From SMYC01 sp963578475 (lineage in GTDB: Bacteria; Acidobacteriota; Vicinamibacteria; Marinacidobacterales; SMYC01), in NCBI GenBank assembly GCA_963578475.1, contig CAUZCL010000018.1:22468-86467 (forward strand): 64,000 nt of DNA, given 5' to 3'. The notes beneath the pieces were generated by a model. The model did not search any database, was not told the DNA's origin, and saw only the letters and a list, made by a program, of their open reading frames with translations. The translations under genes and the position numbers were made by a program. This document shows positions 45,451 through 53,328 of this stretch, piece after piece (within the stretch, counting starts at the first letter, position 1; the number at the start of each line of letters is the position of its first letter).

Positions 45451-45769
45451 TGAAAGCAATGAGCAGCACGTAGATGACGAGCGACTCGATGAGAGCGAGA
45501 CCGAGAATCAGTGCGAAGCGGATCTCGCCGGAAGCGCCTGGATTGCGAGAAATGCCGTCACAGGCGGCCGCGATGGCGCGACTCTGGGCGTAGGCTCCCG
45601 AGGCCGCGGCGATTGCGAGCGCAAAAGCACCCGCGAACAGGGCGGCTTTGTACATTTCCGACGACCAGCCAGTTATCGGTTGGTGCCCCTGATCCTGAGC
45701 AAAGGCGGGTGCGGCCAATACAAAAAAGGCGACGGCTGAGAATGTCGCCAGCATAACTTTTCTAATCAC
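45422..45769 (-). CDS. atpE: ATP synthase F0 subunit c
   Basis: 115 residues from GTG with an excellent AAGGAGGA six bases upstream. A signal-peptide-like leader (MLATFSAVAFFVLAAPAFAQ) precedes the usual two-helix hairpin, a variation known from some phyla. Helix 1 contains SGAYAQSRA where most c subunits have GxGxGxG; the loop is GISRNPGASGEI. Helix 2 has GLALIESLVIYVLL with the ion-binding glutamate. Gln in helix 1, Glu-Ser and a Tyr five residues later match the sodium-type ligand set. Last of the nuoL-to-atpE run. Confidence 0.9.
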   Translation of the reverse strand: MIRKVMLATFSAVAFFVLAAPAFAQDQGHQPITGWSSEMYKAALFAGAFALAIAAASGAYAQSRAIAAACDGISRNPGASGEIRFALILGLALIESLVIYVLLIAFIIFLVLWGA

Positions 45770-45806
45770 CGGGTTTCCTCCTTGGGAAAGGGATCAAAAC
45801 TCGAAC

Positions 45807-46502
45807 TTAGTGCTCCTCGGAAGCGACAGCGCCTTCGAGATAAACCATGGTCAGCATGATGAAAACGAAAGCCTGCAATACTCCTCCAAAAACACCGAAG
45901 AGCATCATGGGCACAGGAACAAGGAAAGCCACCATTATGCCGAGCGCGGCGATGACGAGCTCCTCACCAAAGATGTTGCCGAACAGACGTAGAGAGAGTG
46001 AAACGATACGGCTGAAATGGCTGATGATCTCGATCGGCAACATGAGGGGTGCAAGCACGGGAAGAGGTCCCAGGAAGTGCTTGAAATATTTCCCGGCGCC
46101 TTGAGCGCGGATGCCCTGGTAGTTGTAGTAGAGAAAGGCTACCAGAGCGCAACCGAGCGTCATGTTCAAGCTCGTTGTCGGCGACGAAAAATAAGGCACG
46201 AGGCCAATCAAGTTACACATCAGGATGTACAAACCCAGCGTGCCGACGAGACCCAGAAACGGTCTTCCCTTGGTGCCGATATTCGCGACCAGCAGGTCCT
46301 TCAGCACATTCACGATCGCCTCGAGCACTAACTGGAGCTTTCCGGGACTCTCGACGCTGATGCGCCCGCGGAACCAGATCGCGAAGCCGGCGAGCAGCAT
46401 CGCGACCAACACCGCCATAATCAGATGATCCGGCATCACTTCATGATGGAAGGTGTGCTCGAGCCAGTGATAGATGAACGATTTGTGCTGTAGCTGCTCC
46501 AT
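45807..46502 (-). CDS. atpB: ATP synthase F0 subunit a
   Basis: 231 residues with five or six hydrophobic helices. The essential arginine is in VSLSLRLFGNIFGEEL; the final helix pair contains FGVFGGVLQAFVFIMLTMVY. PYFSSPTTSLNMTLGCALVA is the standard helix-3 block. Forms the ion half-channels with the c ring. 37 bases upstream of atpE. Intact. Confidence 0.93.
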   Translation of the reverse strand: MEQLQHKSFIYHWLEHTFHHEVMPDHLIMAVLVAMLLAGFAIWFRGRISVESPGKLQLVLEAIVNVLKDLLVANIGTKGRPFLGLVGTLGLYILMCNLIGLVPYFSSPTTSLNMTLGCALVAFLYYNYQGIRAQGAGKYFKHFLGPLPVLAPLMLPIEIISHFSRIVSLSLRLFGNIFGEELVIAALGIMVAFLVPVPMMLFGVFGGVLQAFVFIMLTMVYLEGAVASEEH

Positions 46503-46622
46503 AACTACATGTTAGTCATTCGAGAAGACCGAATGCCCGCAGCAAAGTCCCTTCAATGCGTTTTCCGTAACAGGTAAGCGGTCGACGGACCGCAGGGAGG
46601 TGTCATGCCGTGGGGGTGATCT

Positions 46623-47003
46623 CTACTGGACTTCTTTACGCTCCGATTTCGACTCCCGGTAAGCCCGACGAGCATAGATGCCGCACTCGACGAAAACCGC
46701 GGCTACTGGCACAGAAAACCCTAGAGCCAAGCCAACAACGTTCGCATGCCAAACGCTAATTATAACAAACAGGGCGATACTCAACAAGATGTAGCGGAAC
46801 AGCACGCCGAAGAGCCCCAGCCACGACACCTCACCGGGCCGCTCCGCCGTGAGCTTTTTCACTAGCCGGGCGAGAACATCGAGATTCGCCATGGCCAGAA
46901 GGCCTCCAGAAAGCACCCCGAGAAAGAACCGAAATCCAAAGATGACGCCAAAAAGAGTGAAGACCGCAGTCGCCCACCATGCGTGGCGCCGAAAGCGGGC
47001 CAT
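46623..47003 (-). CDS. AtpI-like ATP synthase assembly protein
   Basis: 126 residues, four predicted helices (AVFTLFGVIFGFRFFLGVLS, LLAMANLDVLARLVKKL, YILLSIALFVIISVWHA, LGFSVPVAAVFVECGIYA). Position between the AtpZ-like and a-subunit genes and size match the ATP synthase subunit I family, which helps c-ring assembly. The start at 47003 is the first ATG after the upstream gene; no clear ribosome site. 120 bases separate it from atpB. Confidence 0.7.
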   Translation of the reverse strand: MARFRRHAWWATAVFTLFGVIFGFRFFLGVLSGGLLAMANLDVLARLVKKLTAERPGEVSWLGLFGVLFRYILLSIALFVIISVWHANVVGLALGFSVPVAAVFVECGIYARRAYRESKSERKEVQ

Positions 47004-47023
47004 CGAAACATCGGGGTCGAGAT

Positions 47024-47269
47024 TCAATCGTGCGGATCGAAAGCCTTCACGGCCTTGAGAAGGTTGATGAACCCGGCAGCGACACCAAAAAGAAGACCGA
47101 GCAGTGTCAACCAAGGAAACGTCGCGAGTTTTTGGTCCAGGTAGTGGCCCGCGAATCCGCCCGCCGCAATGGAGACGGGGAAGATGAAGGCAAGGCTCGA
47201 TAGAAGCGCCAAACGCGCCCGGGGAGAGACGGGCGGCGGCTCTTTCTCCTCCACGCCCTCCGGGGACAT
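47024..47269 (-). CDS. AtpZ/AtpI small F0 accessory protein
   Basis: 81 residues, two helices: LLSSLAFIFPVSIAAGGFAG and WLTLLGLLFGVAAGFINLLK, with the YLDQKLATFPWLTL connector (AtpZ family). Accessory to F0, proposed in Mg2+/Ca2+ transport with AtpI. Starts ten bases after the nuoM stop with GACGAGG as ribosome site, so it is cotranscribed with nuoM. Confidence 0.75.
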   Translation of the reverse strand: MSPEGVEEKEPPPVSPRARLALLSSLAFIFPVSIAAGGFAGHYLDQKLATFPWLTLLGLLFGVAAGFINLLKAVKAFDPHD

Positions 47270-47279
47270 CAGACCTCGT

Positions 47280-48842
47280 CTAGTTGCCGACCGGCGCGGC
47301 CGCGGTAGCAGGCTCCTCGACCGGAACACTTGCCGTCTGCGTGCCGTTTACCCGCGCCATGATCGCCTCGACCGGCACACGCAGCGGCGCGAGAAAAGGC
47401 TTCGGGTAGACGCCAATCCAGATGCAGAGCAGGACGAGCGGGACCAGCGTCGCTTGCTCACGCAAGCTGACGTCCTTGAGCTTTTCGTTCTCCGGATTGT
47501 CTATCGTCCCGAACATCAAGCGCTGATAGAGCCAAAGCAGATAAGCCGCGCCGAGCACGATGCCCGAGACGGCGAACAATGCGTACCACGGACCCGCATG
47601 CGTGCTCGCAAAGGTGCCCTGAAGAATCATGAACTCGCCAATGAAACCGTTCAGGAGCGGCAGGCCCATCGAAGCCAGGGCGATAATGAGAAAAAGTGCC
47701 GCGAAGACGGGCACGACTTTCGCAATGCCGCCATAGGCCGCGATCTCGCGCGTATGCGTCTGCTCGTACATGATGCCGACGATCAGGAAGAGCCCGCCCG
47801 TCGCCAGGCCATGATTGACCATCTGCAGGATGCCGCCCTGAAGCCCGAGCTCGGTGAGAGCGAAAACACCGAGCATGACGAAGCCAAGATGGCTGACCGA
47901 GCTGTAAGCGACTAGCTTCTTCCAGTCGGACTGGACCAGCGCGACGAGGGCCCCGTAGATGATGCCGATCACCGCAAGCACGAGGATGTACCATCCGAAT
48001 TCCTGGCTCGCCTCGGGGAGCATCGGAATCGAGAACCGCACGAAGCCGTAGGTTCCCATCTTCAGGAGCACTCCAGCCAGGATGACAGACCCCGCCGTGG
48101 GCGCTTCGACATGCGCGTCCGGGAGCCACGTGTGAAACGGGAACATCGGAACCTTAATGGCGAACCCGATGAAAAACGCCCAGAACACCCAGTTCAGCTC
48201 CGGATAGTTAATCGTCCACAGCTGCGTAATGTCGAACGTATAGATACCCGTCTCACGATAAAACGCAAAATAGATCGCGAGGATTCCGAGAAGCATCAGA
48301 ACGCTCCCGACGAGCGTGTACAAAAAGAACTTGATGGCCGCGTAGAGCTTGCGCGGTCCTCCCCACACGCCGATCAGGAAGTACATGGGGACGAGCATGA
48401 CTTCCCAGAATACGTAGAACAGGAAGAAATCGAGCGTCACGAACACGCCGAGCATGCCTGTTTGGAGCAGCAGCAGAAAAATGTAGTACTGCTTGACCCG
48501 ATCCGTAATGGCGTTCCACGAAGACAGGACCGCGATGAAACCGAGAAGCGTCGTCATCATGACGAGCAGCAAGCTGATCCCATCCATACCCAATTGGTAG
48601 CTGACGCCGATTGTCGGGATCCACTCGGCTTTTTCCAGAAACTGGAATTGGGGCCCGCTATTGTCGAAGGCGAACCACAGCGGCAGAGAAATAAGAAACC
48701 CGACAAAGGTGATGATGTTAGCGGCCCACTTGATCTGAGTTTCCTGCGTTTTCTTCATGAAGAACAAAATGAAGAGCGCGCCTAGTGTTGGAAACCAGAC
48801 CACGAGCGACAGGATGGGGAAACCGAATGCGTTATTCTCCAT
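47280..48842 (-). CDS. nuoM: NADH-quinone oxidoreductase subunit M
   Basis: 520 residues, about 14 helices. Proton-channel signature: YQLGMDGISLLLVMMTTLLG, VTLDFFLFYVFWEVMLVPMY with the key glutamate, KFFLYTLVGSVLMLLGI lysine helix, HTWLPDAHVEAPTAGSVILA, and LAYSSVSHLGFVMLGVFAL. Antiporter-like proton-pumping subunit of complex I, eight bases downstream of nuoL. Instead of nuoN, atpZ follows. Intact. Confidence 0.95.
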   Translation of the reverse strand: MENNAFGFPILSLVVWFPTLGALFILFFMKKTQETQIKWAANIITFVGFLISLPLWFAFDNSGPQFQFLEKAEWIPTIGVSYQLGMDGISLLLVMMTTLLGFIAVLSSWNAITDRVKQYYIFLLLLQTGMLGVFVTLDFFLFYVFWEVMLVPMYFLIGVWGGPRKLYAAIKFFLYTLVGSVLMLLGILAIYFAFYRETGIYTFDITQLWTINYPELNWVFWAFFIGFAIKVPMFPFHTWLPDAHVEAPTAGSVILAGVLLKMGTYGFVRFSIPMLPEASQEFGWYILVLAVIGIIYGALVALVQSDWKKLVAYSSVSHLGFVMLGVFALTELGLQGGILQMVNHGLATGGLFLIVGIMYEQTHTREIAAYGGIAKVVPVFAALFLIIALASMGLPLLNGFIGEFMILQGTFASTHAGPWYALFAVSGIVLGAAYLLWLYQRLMFGTIDNPENEKLKDVSLREQATLVPLVLLCIWIGVYPKPFLAPLRVPVEAIMARVNGTQTASVPVEEPATAAAPVGN

Positions 48843-48850
48843 GAACCGTC

Positions 48851-50926
48851 CTACGTCCAGAGGTAAAAGTAGAAAAAGCCGATGAGCGCCCCGACACCGA
48901 TGAGCATCATGAGCGCATAGTTCTGCAAGAGGCCTGTCTGCAAACGGCTAAAAGACTTGGAAAAGCTCGCCAGGATCTTCCAGACCGCGTTGACCGCACC
49001 GTCCACGAGCCCCGCATCCGCGAGGTTCGACACATCGGCGGTCAAGAGCGTCGTCTTGGCCACGCCGTTGACGATCCCGTCCACGACTTCGGCGTCAAAA
49101 GCGTGCAGCCCGCGCGCGCCAGCGAGCGTCCCACCGACCACCGTCGCATCGTAGACCTCGTCTACGAAATATTTGTTGTAGAGAAGCCGGTGCACACCTG
49201 GCCAGCCCGCGGAAACGACCTTGTCACCTTCGGGCTTGTTCCAATACATCTTGTATGCGAGAAAGATGCTGAAAAAAGCTAGGCTGACCGAGACCGCCAT
49301 GAAGCCGATCTCGACGGCGACCGAGGCGTGATGGGCCTCTTCCGCTGCCGCAGTACCCGCAAGCAGGGCGGGCTCTAGAAAAGGACCAATCATCGAGTAG
49401 CCGAACGGAAGCCCCACGTAGCCGGCAAGGATGGAGCCGACCGCGAGGAACACGAGCGGCGTGGTCATCGTCGAGGGGGATTCGTGAAGATGCGACTCCA
49501 TCTTCTCGCCGCCGCGGAAATCGCCAAAGAACGTCAAGATGACTTGGCGCATCATGTAAAACGCGGTCATCCCGGCAGCGAGAACTCCGACCATCCAAAG
49601 GACGGTGATGTGGCCGCCTTGGGTCGCCGACCACAGAATTTCGTCCTTGCTGAAAAAGCCCGCGGTGAGCGGGATGCCGGCGAGCGCGGTCGTGGCAATG
49701 ATGAACGTGTAACCCGTCTTCGGCATGTGTTTGAGCAAACCGCCCATGTTACGCATGTCCTGCATCGCGTTGTAGTCGCGATGGCCGCCCGACGCGTGCT
49801 CGGCATGCTCCATCGTATGGATCACGCTTCCGGAGCCGAGGAACAGACAAGCTTTGAAGAACGCGTGCGTCATGAGATGAAAGATCGCGGCGGCATAGGC
49901 CCCGACCCCGAGACCAAGAAACATATAGCCGAGCTGCGAGACGGTCGAGTAAGCGAGAACTTTCTTGATGTCGTTTTGGAAGAGACCAATCGAAGCCGCA
50001 AAGATCGCCGTGGCACAGCCGACCACGGCAACGACCAACATCGCGTTCGGCGCGTGCGTGAACAGCACCGAAGTGCGCGCCACCATGTAGACGCCCGCCG
50101 TGACCATCGTCGCGGCGTGGATGAGCGCGGAGACCGGAGTCGGACCTTCCATGGCGTCGGGAAGCCAGACATGGAGCGGGATCTGCGCGGATTTGCCCGT
50201 CGCACCCACGAAGAGCAAGAGCCCAATGAGCGTGAGAACGCCCCAACCCGCTTCAGGCGCTTCGAACTGCGACGCCACAGCTTGCATGACTTCGTAGAAA
50301 TCAACCGAGCCGAAGTGAAAGAAGATGAGAAATATCGCCAGAAGGAAGCCGGCATCCCCAATCCGGTTGACGATGAAAGCTTTCTTGCCGGCTTTAGCCG
50401 CCGCGTCCCGCTCGAACCAGAACCCGATCAACAGATAAGAGCAAAGACCGACACCTTCCCAGCCGATGAACATCAGAAGGAAGTTGGCGCCGAGCACCAA
50501 GTTCAACATGAAGAAAGTGAACATGTTGAGGTAGGTGAAAAAGCGCCAATAGCCCCCGTCATGGGCCATGTAACCGACCGAGTAGATGTGGATGAGCAGC
50601 CCGATGCCCGAGACGACGAGCACCATGATCATCGAAAGCGAGTCTAGACGGTACTGCCACAACGCCGTGAAGTTCGCCGTCGTGCCGTCGGCCTGAGCCA
50701 CGCTCATGCCGGGGATCCAAGTAAAGAGTGTTTCCTCGAGAACGGTCTCGCCGCCTCCCGACAGGAACGGACCGAAGAGGCAAGCAAGAGCGATCAGAAA
50801 AGAGAGCGCGACGGACCCGACCGCGACCATGTTGATGGCGGATGTGGGGAGGCGCTTGCCAAAGAGCCCGTTGATGATGGCCCCGACACCGGGGATAAGC
50901 GGAATGAGCCAGAAATAGTCACTCAC
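48851..50926 (-). CDS. nuoL: NADH-quinone oxidoreductase subunit L
   Basis: 691 residues from GTG at 50926 (GCGAG eight bases upstream). Antiporter-like subunit: WQYRLDSLSMIMVLVVSGIG, HIYSVGYMAHDGGYWRFFTY, GWEGVGLCSYLLIGFW, HVWLPDAMEGPTPVSALIHA, LAYSTVSQLGYMFLGLGVGA, HAFFKACLFLGSGSVIH. C-terminal lateral helix and last TM (YALMMLIGVGALIGFFYFYL) present. First gene of the block, behind a sigma-70-like promoter. nuoK, usually just upstream, is absent. Confidence 0.95.
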   Translation of the reverse strand: MSDYFWLIPLIPGVGAIINGLFGKRLPTSAINMVAVGSVALSFLIALACLFGPFLSGGGETVLEETLFTWIPGMSVAQADGTTANFTALWQYRLDSLSMIMVLVVSGIGLLIHIYSVGYMAHDGGYWRFFTYLNMFTFFMLNLVLGANFLLMFIGWEGVGLCSYLLIGFWFERDAAAKAGKKAFIVNRIGDAGFLLAIFLIFFHFGSVDFYEVMQAVASQFEAPEAGWGVLTLIGLLLFVGATGKSAQIPLHVWLPDAMEGPTPVSALIHAATMVTAGVYMVARTSVLFTHAPNAMLVVAVVGCATAIFAASIGLFQNDIKKVLAYSTVSQLGYMFLGLGVGAYAAAIFHLMTHAFFKACLFLGSGSVIHTMEHAEHASGGHRDYNAMQDMRNMGGLLKHMPKTGYTFIIATTALAGIPLTAGFFSKDEILWSATQGGHITVLWMVGVLAAGMTAFYMMRQVILTFFGDFRGGEKMESHLHESPSTMTTPLVFLAVGSILAGYVGLPFGYSMIGPFLEPALLAGTAAAEEAHHASVAVEIGFMAVSVSLAFFSIFLAYKMYWNKPEGDKVVSAGWPGVHRLLYNKYFVDEVYDATVVGGTLAGARGLHAFDAEVVDGIVNGVAKTTLLTADVSNLADAGLVDGAVNAVWKILASFSKSFSRLQTGLLQNYALMMLIGVGALIGFFYFYLWT

Positions 50927-51015
50927 AATCAAAGCTCGCTATTGGCGAAATTTAGGATGAAACGAACAGAAAGGGCAATGAGGTTCCTGTCTGGGCTTAT
51001 CAAAACGAATCGTGC

Positions 51016-51045
51016 TTTATAGCACTCGGCCGATATTGTTGTCAA
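51016..51045 (-). promoter_or_regulatory. sigma-70 promoter of the nuoL operon
   Basis: On the minus strand TTGACA (51045-51040), an 18-base spacer and TATAAA (51021-51016). The -10 lies inside the dyad GTGCTTTATAGCAC (51012-51025 region), a possible operator. The leader to the nuoL start is about 80 bases. Confidence 0.7.
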
Positions 51046-51108
51046 GATCATCCGGGCCTGCAACCGCCCCGTTATACGTTGAAAAGCCAGCAGTTAGCTC
51101 GGAATTTT

Positions 51109-51900
51109 CTAGAACACCCCCTTGACCGCTCCACCGTCAATCTGGAGGCAAGTGCCGGACACATAGCTGGCGCGCTCCGAGCAGAGAAAAGCAACTATAG
51201 AGGCGAATTCTTCGGGCTCCCCGAGCCGGCCCATTGGGATTTGGTCCGTCCATCTCTTGAAGATGGCTTCTTTCGGGACCCCATCCTGCTGACTCATGCG
51301 CTCGGCAAGATCGACGAGGCGGTCGGTTTTCGTGTAGCCCGGGCAGGCGACGTTCACGCCGATCCCGTGCGGCGCGAGCTCGTTCGAAAGAGACTTCATC
51401 AGACCCACGACACCCGATCGCGCGGTGTTCGACAGAATCAGACCGTCGACGGGCTGCTTTACCGAGATGGAGGCAATCGCTACAATCCGGCCCGAACGTC
51501 GCTCTCGCATGCCCGGAACGACTGCCCGACACAAGTGGATCGTCGATAGCAAGTTGAGCTCGAGCCCTTGCCGCCAAGCTTCGAGGTCCGTCGTCTCGAA
51601 ACGGCTCGCGGGCGGCCCCCCAGCATTAGCCACGAGGATATCGATGTGCCCGAAGCGCTCGCTCGCCGCATCGACGAGCCGGCGGACATCCTCTTCCTTC
51701 GTGACGTCGGCAGGAACGGCGAGAACGTCACCCAACGCTTGCTTCCGGACATCGTCGGCAGCCGCTTCGAGAACCATCTGGTCTCGTGAGGCGACGACGA
51801 CATGGGCGCCCTCTGCGGCGAGGCTCTCGGCCACCGCTTTTCCGAGGCCCCGACTCGCGCCCGTAACGAGCGCGACTTTGCCCGCGAGACCCAGGTCCAT
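51109..51900 (-). CDS. SDR-family oxidoreductase without the YxxxK pair
   Basis: 263 residues. Rossmann glycine motif VTGASRGLGKAVAESLAAEG, NAG motif ILVANAGGPP, catalytic serine region VAIASISVKQP. Where Tyr-xxx-Lys is expected the sequence is LSNTARSGVVGLMKSL, with Ser and Arg at the catalytic positions. C-terminus MGRLGEPEEFASIVAFLCSE and VSGTCLQIDGG is normal. Subgroups of SDRs with this replacement exist; they may be reductases with altered catalysis or non-catalytic. Intact. Confidence 0.85.
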   Translation of the reverse strand: MDLGLAGKVALVTGASRGLGKAVAESLAAEGAHVVVASRDQMVLEAAADDVRKQALGDVLAVPADVTKEEDVRRLVDAASERFGHIDILVANAGGPPASRFETTDLEAWRQGLELNLLSTIHLCRAVVPGMRERRSGRIVAIASISVKQPVDGLILSNTARSGVVGLMKSLSNELAPHGIGVNVACPGYTKTDRLVDLAERMSQQDGVPKEAIFKRWTDQIPMGRLGEPEEFASIVAFLCSERASYVSGTCLQIDGGAVKGVF

Positions 51901-51928
51901 GGCTATAGGGTGCTGTAAGAGAGGTGAC

Positions 51929-52270
51929 TCAAGAGTACTGCTTTTCTTTGCAGGCGATGCAAACCTTCGTCCAGGGAACGGCTCCAAGCCGCGCGGCGGA
52001 GATTTCGTTCTCACAATCGACGCAAACGCCGTAAGTCCCGGCCTCGACGCGGCTGAGCGCGTCCTCAATGGCGCGAAGAAGCTTGATGTCGGTTTGTTTC
52101 AACTGGATGCTGATTTCCTCCTCATTCGCGGCCGACGAGTGGTCCGCGAAATCGCCGTGCCCGTCCGTTCCCGATCTGCCGGTCAGGCTTTTCTTGCCGA
52201 TCGAGCTTTCGAGGTCCTGCTTCTTCGCAACCAGGGCTTTCTTGTGCTGAGTGAGCTCAGATTTCTTCAT
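51929..52270 (-). CDS. DksA/TraR-type C4 zinc-finger protein
   Basis: 113 residues: an N-terminal coiled-coil pair (KALVAKKQDLESSIGKK, EEISIQLKQTDIKLLRAIED) and a four-cysteine zinc finger, YGVCVDCENEISAARLGAVP then KVCIACKEK. DksA-like factors enter the RNA polymerase secondary channel and modulate transcription with ppGpp. The coiled-coil tip lacks the DxxDxA form of E. coli DksA, having DGHGDFADHSS. TAGAAT at 52302-52307 may be its -10 box. Confidence 0.85.
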   Translation of the reverse strand: MKKSELTQHKKALVAKKQDLESSIGKKSLTGRSGTDGHGDFADHSSAANEEEISIQLKQTDIKLLRAIEDALSRVEAGTYGVCVDCENEISAARLGAVPWTKVCIACKEKQYS

Positions 52271-52375
52271 TCAAAACCGCTCTAAGGAATCCCGAAAAAC
52301 CAGCTATTCTAACATGCTCTGGTGGATCCGGCAATTTGGCTGAAATTGCAGATTTGCAGTTCTGAAAAGAACGGG

Positions 52376-52672
52376 TCAGCGCGTGAGAAAACCGCGCAGA
52401 ATATCCGCGTCATCGCTTCCGATAGACGTGAACTTCAGCGCGGCCTCACATTCCTCGTCGGCATCGAGCAAACGGAGGACTTTCGCCTCCACGATAGCGA
52501 CCTCGCCACCGTCAAGAAACAGTTTGACGAAGTAGGTCGAGCCGGGCGTCAAGGCGCGTTTGAGCCGAAGGAGCATGCCCCCGATGCTCAAGTTCAGGAC
52601 CGATGCTTCCCGTCCGCCGCCAAGTTGAGCGAAACATCGCCCCCATGCATTAATCCGCGGGTGCCGACGCCG
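52376..52672 (-). CDS. PilZ-domain protein, start unclear
   Basis: The frame reads RRRHPRINAWGRCFAQ (RxxxR c-di-GMP motif), ASVLNLSIGGMLLRLKRAL (NxSxxG motif, with Asn in place of Asp), STYFVKLFLDGGEVAIVEAK and a tail ending ILRGFLTR. It is open upstream past 52700 but has no ATG, GTG or TTG in a useful place before RRRHPR; an in-domain TTG at 52591 would remove the binding motif. A short overlapping ORF (MGTLDMVNVIAA) starts at 52700 in another frame, so an indel may have separated start and body. Confidence 0.55.
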   Translation of the reverse strand, partial: RRRHPRINAWGRCFAQLGGGREASVLNLSIGGMLLRLKRALTPGSTYFVKLFLDGGEVAIVEAKVLRLLDADEECEAALKFTSIGSDDADILRGFLTR

Positions 52673-52787
52673 CGATGACGTTAACCATATCGAGTGTGCC
52701 CATCGGAGCGCGCTACCTCTCTGGGACCATCCCCCCGAGTAACCTTTTTTCCGCAGGTATCGTACCCCCTAGCCACCCCCGTGACAA

Positions 52788-53291
52788 CTACCTATGCTGG
52801 GTACGGCCGGCCAGCACGTCGAGCGCATGCGGAAGCGTGGGCGCAAGCGCGAAAAGCCCCTGCTGCACGGCTTTGGGGCTCCCCGGCAGGCAAACGATCA
52901 GAACGGCCCCCAAGCTCCCCGCCAAACTACGGGAAAGCACGGCCATCGGCGTATGACGCAGGCCGTCCGCTCGCAAAAGCTCCCCATATCCGGGAATTTC
53001 GAGGTCCAAAATCGGACGGACAGCCTCGGGCGTCACGTCGCGCGGACCAAGCCCAGTGCCTCCCGTGGTAACGACGAGAGCGACCTCCTTTCTATCGACG
53101 AAGCCACGGATCCGCTCAACGATAGGTCCTTGCTCATCGGGAACCACAGCGCGCTCGCACACGACAAAGCCGAGCTTCTCGAGCTCCGTGGCCGCAACTT
53201 CACCCGAGAGATCCTCGCGCGTGCCCGCGGCGACTCCGTCGCTGACAGTCAGCACCGCGGCTCGCTTTTCTTTTCCCGCAAGATTAGCCAC
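52788..53291 (-). CDS. mogA: molybdopterin adenylyltransferase MogA/MoaB
   Basis: 167 residues. MoCF domain: RAAVLTVSDGVAAGTREDLS, VVTTGGTGLGPRDVTPEAVR (GGTG-xxPRD-TPE signature), AVLSRSLAGSLGAVLIVCLP then GSPKAV. Adenylates molybdopterin before molybdenum insertion. Works with the moaE-moaD pair at 36 kb. GTG start is preceded by TATACT at six bases, so it is probably leaderless. Divergent from the VWFA gene with overlapping promoters. Confidence 0.9.
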   Translation of the reverse strand: MANLAGKEKRAAVLTVSDGVAAGTREDLSGEVAATELEKLGFVVCERAVVPDEQGPIVERIRGFVDRKEVALVVTTGGTGLGPRDVTPEAVRPILDLEIPGYGELLRADGLRHTPMAVLSRSLAGSLGAVLIVCLPGSPKAVQQGLFALAPTLPHALDVLAGRTQHR

Positions 53292-53297
53292 AACAGA

Positions 53298-53313
53298 AGT
53301 ATAAGGCTATATT
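53298..53313. promoter_or_regulatory. divergent -10 boxes of mogA and the VWFA gene
   Basis: Minus strand TATACT (53303-53298), six bases, GTG of mogA. Plus strand TATATT (53308-53313), 15 bases before the ATG of the VWFA gene. The two promoters are only four bases apart and cannot both be occupied easily. Confidence 0.5.
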
Positions 53314-53328
53314 GGAGCTCGAAGCGCC

